Below, in pieces: positions 61,007 to 64,000 of a stretch of 64,000 nt of DNA. Under the pieces are notes generated by a model. The model ran no database searches and was not told the DNA's origin. It saw only the letters and a program-made list of their open reading frames with translations. The stretch's first letter is position 1; each line of letters starts with the position of its first letter. This stretch comes from Akkermansia muciniphila (GTDB lineage Bacteria > Verrucomicrobiota > Verrucomicrobiia > Verrucomicrobiales > Akkermansiaceae): positions 1 to 64,000 of the forward strand of contig CAMDAD010000001.1 of assembly GCA_945888515.1 (NCBI GenBank), read 5' to 3'. Made by a program: the position numbers and the translations under genes.

Positions 61007-62320
61007 AGCTTTCACGACTTGGCCGGGCTTGATTTTCATACCGCTCATGGCGTTGCGGGTGTCGATGATGAGATCGGCGTTGGCGGCGAGCTCGTCTAAC
61101 TTGAAGGCGGAGTGGTGGGTGGCGATGACGATACAATCCTGCGCGGAGAGGTTTTCGGAAGTCCACTCGAGAGAGGTTTTTCCCGCCCAATTCATGTGCT
61201 CGCGGGTGGGGCCGACGACTGGGACGTGGGGGTCGTGAAACTGGACGCTAGCTCCGAGCGCTTGGAAGCGGTCCATGAGCTCGAAGGTGGGTGATTCACG
61301 CATGTCATCGACATTCGCCTTATAGGCGAGTCCGAGAAGCAGGATGCAGCTGCCCTTTACGGCTTTGCCGCGGGAGTTTAGGGCTTCCATGGTGCGGCGG
61401 ACGACGTATTCCGGCATCGAGCGGTTGATCTCGCCGGCGAGTTCGATAAATCGGGTGTGGACACCGAATTCGCGGGCTTTCCATGTGAGATAGAAGGGAT
61501 CGATGGGGATGCAGTGACCGCCAAGGCCGGGGCCAGGATAGAAGGGGGTGAAGCCGAAGGGCTTGGTGGAGGCGGCGCGGATGACTTCCCAGATGTCGAT
61601 GCCCATTTTGTCGGCGGCGATTTTGAGCTCGTTAACTAAGCCGATGTTGACCGAGCGGTAGATGTTTTCGACGAGTTTCGTCATTTCCGCGACTTGGGTG
61701 GAGGAAACGGGCACGATCTGGTCGAATGCGGCTCCGTAAAGGGCTTCTCCGGCGGCAAGGCAGGCGGGCGTGTGGCCGCCGACGACCTTGGGGATGTTGG
61801 TGGCGGTGAACCTGGGGTTACCAGGGTCCTCGCGCTCGGGTGAATAGACGACGAAAATGTTTTGGCCCACTTTGAAACCGGCGGCTTCGACCCGAGTCAC
61901 CACCTCCTCTTCAGTGGTGCCTGGGTAGGTGGTGCTTTCCAAGCTGAGGATCTGGCCGGCTCGAAGGTGGAGTACGACGGAATCTAGCGTCCCTGTCACA
62001 TAGCTCAGGTCAGGTTCAAAGTGTTCGTCCAGTGGAGTGGGGACGCAGAGGATGATAGCGTCGCAGTCCCTAACACGTGAAAAGTCGCTGGTCGCATCCA
62101 GCTTCCCAGATGAGCGGACTTGTGCGACCTGATCGGAGGGGATGTGTTTGATGTAACTCCGTCCAGCATAAAGGTGGTCAATCTTCGAGGAATCGATGTC
62201 GATACCGATTGCCTGAAAACCAGCACGAGCATAGGCTAGGACAAGAGGTAGTCCAACGTAACCGAGACCGACGACGCCAATTACAGAGGATTTATTGTGG
62301 ATGCGTGTAAGTGGAGACAT
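61004..62320 (-). CDS. UDP-GlcNAc/ManNAc-type nucleotide-sugar dehydrogenase (WbpA-like)
   Basis: 438 residues. The NAD site is [22 protein letters not shown], followed by [17 protein letters not shown] and [15 protein letters not shown]. The catalytic Cys is in [20 protein letters not shown], the pattern of the WbpA/TviB group that oxidises C6 of UDP-HexNAc to the uronic acid. It is the first gene of the long - strand cluster; with wecB it suggests a HexNAc uronic acid in the polymer. Confidence 0.94.
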   Translation of the reverse strand: MSPLTRIHNKSSVIGVVGLGYVGLPLVLAYARAGFQAIGIDIDSSKIDHLYAGRSYIKHIPSDQVAQVRSSGKLDATSDFSRVRDCDAIILCVPTPLDEHFEPDLSYVTGTLDSVVLHLRAGQILSLESTTYPGTTEEEVVTRVEAAGFKVGQNIFVVYSPEREDPGNPRFTATNIPKVVGGHTPACLAAGEALYGAAFDQIVPVSSTQVAEMTKLVENIYRSVNIGLVNELKIAADKMGIDIWEVIRAASTKPFGFTPFYPGPGLGGHCIPIDPFYLTWKAREFGVHTRFIELAGEINRSMPEYVVRRTMEALNSRGKAVKGSCILLLGLAYKANVDDMRESPTFELMDRFQALGASVQFHDPHVPVVGPTREHMNWAGKTSLEWTSENLSAQDCIVIATHHSAFKLDELAANADLIIDTRNAMSGMKIKPGQVVKA

Positions 62321-62881
62321 GATGGGTAATAGTAAGAAAAAAACTTTTAGACAGTATTACGTTATACAGAAGGCTATGTGGTTAACCTACACCACATCGT
62401 CGCGTGTAGATTAAGAAAATCAATCGCGGAAAGCCCGTTATGACCTGTGATTCTACTTCGCTTTTAGCTACGAAGGGACGCCTTACTGCTTTGCTAAATC
62501 TACGAATTACTAGGGAGTGAAAAGCCTATAACGTTATCAATTAAAATTTTCTCTACGCTGCCGCTCTTGGTCGATTTTGCGAGTCAAAAGCAAAAAACCT
62601 TTCGTGACGTGGCTTCTGTCGTAAGGTGCGGGTGAGGCACGAGAGAAGAAAAGCAGATTTGCGTGAAAAGTTCAATTTAAAATGAACAAAAATGAAAAAG
62701 ATGTGGAGGCGTCACTGGTTCTTTGACTGGAAAGCTGAGAAACTGGCCTCTGACCTCTGACCTCTGACCTCTGACCTCTGAGCTCTGACTCCTGATTGAT
62801 GATTTTGGATTTTCGAATGGGGAAGGGTGATTTCTGGTAGGGACGATCACGCCGTGGATGTCCTGCAGGCGCAAGTGTGGA
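62321..62881. other. Intergenic region before the polysaccharide cluster
   Basis: About 560 bases, AT-rich from 62330 to 62560, as expected for the promoter region of the long - strand cluster. I cannot identify a JUMPstart/ops element. The right half holds the seven-base repeat tract at 62747-62802. An 80-codon frame through that tract is repeat translation, not a gene. Confidence 0.6.
62747..62802. repeat. Seven-base tandem repeat tract (CCTCTGA)
   Basis: CCTCTGA five times, then GCTCTGA, CTCCTGA and TTGATGA: eight consecutive 7-mers, with GATTTTGGATTTT after it. The most perfect of the seven-base tracts in the window and the only long one clearly outside genes. Confidence 0.9.
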
Positions 62882-63178
62882 TCACGCGACATGCAACAAG
62901 TCGGGCTGGATGGCATCGAGAAAGCGCGGTTTGCAGGCGCTGCGCGATAGCAAGTCGACCTTGGTTCCGAGACGGTCTTCGAGTTCGAACTTCAATCCCA
63001 TGAAGTTGTCGAATCCCGGAGGGGATGTAAACTCAACCAACAGGTCGATGTCACTGTCGGGACGGGAATCGCCGCGCGCATGAGAACCAAAGATCCAAAG
63101 GTTCTTGACGCCATGTTTTTGGATGACAGGCCATAAGTTCCTGAGGTCTCGGGCAAGATCTTTTGGTTCTGTTTTCAT
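62882..63178 (-). CDS. Minimal nucleotidyltransferase (MNT/MntA-like)
   Basis: 98 residues with the polymerase-beta-type signature LWIFGSHARGDSRPDSDIDLLVEF: GS, then the D-x-D pair binding metal. Such proteins are antitoxins that add AMP to a HepT-type toxin in MNT-HEPN pairs. No HEPN partner is recognisable directly next to it; the next - strand gene upstream lies 327 bases away beyond a repeat. It may be an orphan. Confidence 0.85.
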   Translation of the reverse strand: MKTEPKDLARDLRNLWPVIQKHGVKNLWIFGSHARGDSRPDSDIDLLVEFTSPPGFDNFMGLKFELEDRLGTKVDLLSRSACKPRFLDAIQPDLLHVA

Positions 63179-63505
63179 GAATTGAAGTTATGGGCCGTGA
63201 GGAGAGTTTGCAATAGAGGAAGTGGGAAGGAGGAGGAAGGGGAAGGAGTCCGGGTAGGGATGATCCCTCCGTGGACGTCCGTGGTTCTTAGCGGATGGGG
63301 AATCGCAACGTAAGAGAAAGATTTAGCCTCCTACGTCGCTTCGCTTCCACCTTCGCCAGAGGCTATGGCGGACTCGATGAAGGGCTTGCGCGGCGGAAGA
63401 AGGTATCTTGGGCGGACCGAGCCGAGTTTGATTCGGGTTCGCCTCACGCACCCTCAGGGCTTCGCCCCAAGTCCAAAACGACTACAGGCCTTCGTCGTTT
63501 TTGCC
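63179..63505. other. Intergenic region with family A repeat
   Basis: About 330 bases. The right two fifths are the family A repeat (63392-63511). I see no gene in the rest. Confidence 0.55.
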
Positions 63506-63511
63506 CTACCC
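63392..63511. repeat. Interspersed repeat family A, copy 2
   Basis: Begins GGCGGAAGAAGGTATCTTGG, 18 of 20 bases as in copy 1 (46496). It contains AGGGCTTCGCCC and ACGACTACAGGCCTTCGTCGT hairpins and ends at GCCCTACC. The end supplies the TAG stop codon of the adjacent - strand gene (63506-63508). Confidence 0.65.
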
Positions 63512-63838
63512 GATGGCTGATTCCGCATCTTGGCAAGAAGGATTGCGAAGGCGATGGTCCAATGCGTGTTCGAAGCTGACGAGTTCGCGGATCAGGGCGT
63601 TATATCTGCTGTGCGCCTGTTTGCCCTCGGACGAGAGAAGATGATAGAGATCGAGTTCGGCATGGATGTCGTGCTCCGTTGAAGCTTCGAGGAATCCCGC
63701 GCGCGCCAGACGCCGCCGCGCCATACGCACGAGGCATGAGCCGATGGTGTGGCGCTTGTCATGATAATCACGCAAACCCTCCCCGATGCGTTCCGCACCA
63801 GGTAAGCCCGCGATGAGTTGCTGATGGAATCGATTCAT
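63506..63838 (-). CDS. Small helical protein of unknown function
   Basis: 110 residues, mostly helical, rich in Arg and His: HDKRHTIGSCLVRMARRRLA, then EHDIHAELDLYHLLSSEGKQA, then ALIRELVSFEHALDHRL. No family recognised. The start overlaps the stop of the next gene upstream by ATGA, so they form an operon. The helical Arg/His-rich build could suit a partner of a nucleotidyltransferase-type protein, but that is a guess. Confidence 0.65.
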   Translation of the reverse strand: MNRFHQQLIAGLPGAERIGEGLRDYHDKRHTIGSCLVRMARRRLARAGFLEASTEHDIHAELDLYHLLSSEGKQAHSRYNALIRELVSFEHALDHRLRNPSCQDAESAIG

Positions 63839-64000
63839 GTCCCGGCGCCGCAGAAGATTTCAACGACATCACGGAAACTCTGCGGATCAAGCGCAGGGTA
63901 GCGGATGAGCAAGGGTTCGATTTGATCGAACAGCCCGAGAAGCGTCTTTTTCCGGATCAGGCCATCACGAAGCATGGCATCCACATCCGCCAGATCACGG
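63835..64000 (-). CDS. 3' end of a gene running off the right edge (possible nucleotidyltransferase partner)
   Basis: Only the last 55 codons are inside the window: RDLADVDAMLRDGLIRKKTL, then LLGLFDQIEPLLIRYPALDP, then QSFRDVVEIFCGAGT and a stop. The ATGA overlap with the next gene shows it is a real coding end. The style (DLADVDAMLRDGLI) resembles the C-terminus of predicted nucleotidyltransferase proteins of the DUF6036 kind, but the fragment is too short to be sure. Confidence 0.6.
   Translation of the reverse strand, partial: RDLADVDAMLRDGLIRKKTLLGLFDQIEPLLIRYPALDPQSFRDVVEIFCGAGT

Noticed and set aside
62747-62802. CRISPR array
   Set aside because: Units are only 7 bases and directly adjacent with no spacers.
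62677-62916. 80-codon frame containing SEVRGQRSEVRGQ
   Set aside because: It is the translation of the CCTCTGA tandem repeat and overlaps the nucleotidyltransferase gene; no independent coding evidence.

Overview
The window most likely comes from a member of the PVC superphylum, probably Verrucomicrobiota. It has a secreted protein with autotransporter-type beta-strand repeats and a PEP-CTERM-like tail, an exosortase/EpsI pair beside an exopolysaccharide locus, a formylglycine sulfatase, and a ribonucleotide reductase resembling the chlamydial class Ic enzyme. This assignment is inference from gene content; there is no rRNA or tRNA gene in the window.

Left part (1-25.5 kb), mostly + strand housekeeping and secreted genes. 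In order: a 5'-truncated PEP-CTERM repeat protein; engB (-); ilvD; purC with a small coupled unknown gene; a secreted trypsin-like protease; an M42 peptidase; the nrdB-nrdA operon behind two apparent NrdR boxes, with a decayed four-helix-bundle gene between nrdB and nrdA; a second four-helix gene with a zinc ribbon; a sulfatase fused to a GH99/WbsX-like domain; a CIA30-FAS1 lipid- or surface-type secreted protein; a small membrane protein; coaX; purH (-); and a feoA-feoB-Cys-rich iron uptake operon behind a Fur-like box.

Middle and right (25.6-62.3 kb), a large surface-polysaccharide region. Exosortase and EpsI (+) lead into an O-antigen-ligase/TPR protein and an initiating sugar phosphotransferase (-). 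A VanZ-like gene (+) follows. Then about 30 kb of - strand genes run from a nucleotide-sugar dehydrogenase (62.3 kb) down to two GT2 glycosyltransferases (32 kb). They include wecB, a Wzy-like polymerase, a Wzx-like flippase, an FkbM methyltransferase, many GT2/GT4 enzymes, acyl- and methyltransferases, GtrA/GtrB-like proteins and a CDP-3,6-dideoxyhexose module (rfbF, rfbG, rfbH plus reductase candidates).

The most unusual object is rfbH. It is translated as the C-terminal part of a 646-residue fusion whose N-terminal ~112 residues are a MazF/PemK-like toxin, and a small antitoxin-like gene overlaps its start by ATGA. The rfbH part keeps the complete iron-sulfur cysteine pattern of the E1 dehydrase except for a 45-residue insertion. 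The dehydrase's usual reductase (RfbI/E3) is not seen, but an Old Yellow Enzyme homologue sits in the module.

A second theme is repeat invasion. Seven-base tandem repeats occur between genes and in frame inside rfbG and rfbH. Nine-base tandem repeats occur before and twice inside the gene after nrdA. Two longer interspersed hairpin-rich families (three copies of ~50 bp, two copies of ~125 bp) abut gene ends and starts. A chimeric flippase-wecB fragment records a collapsed duplication in the polysaccharide region. The right edge holds a minimal nucleotidyltransferase and a coupled gene pair that runs off the window.
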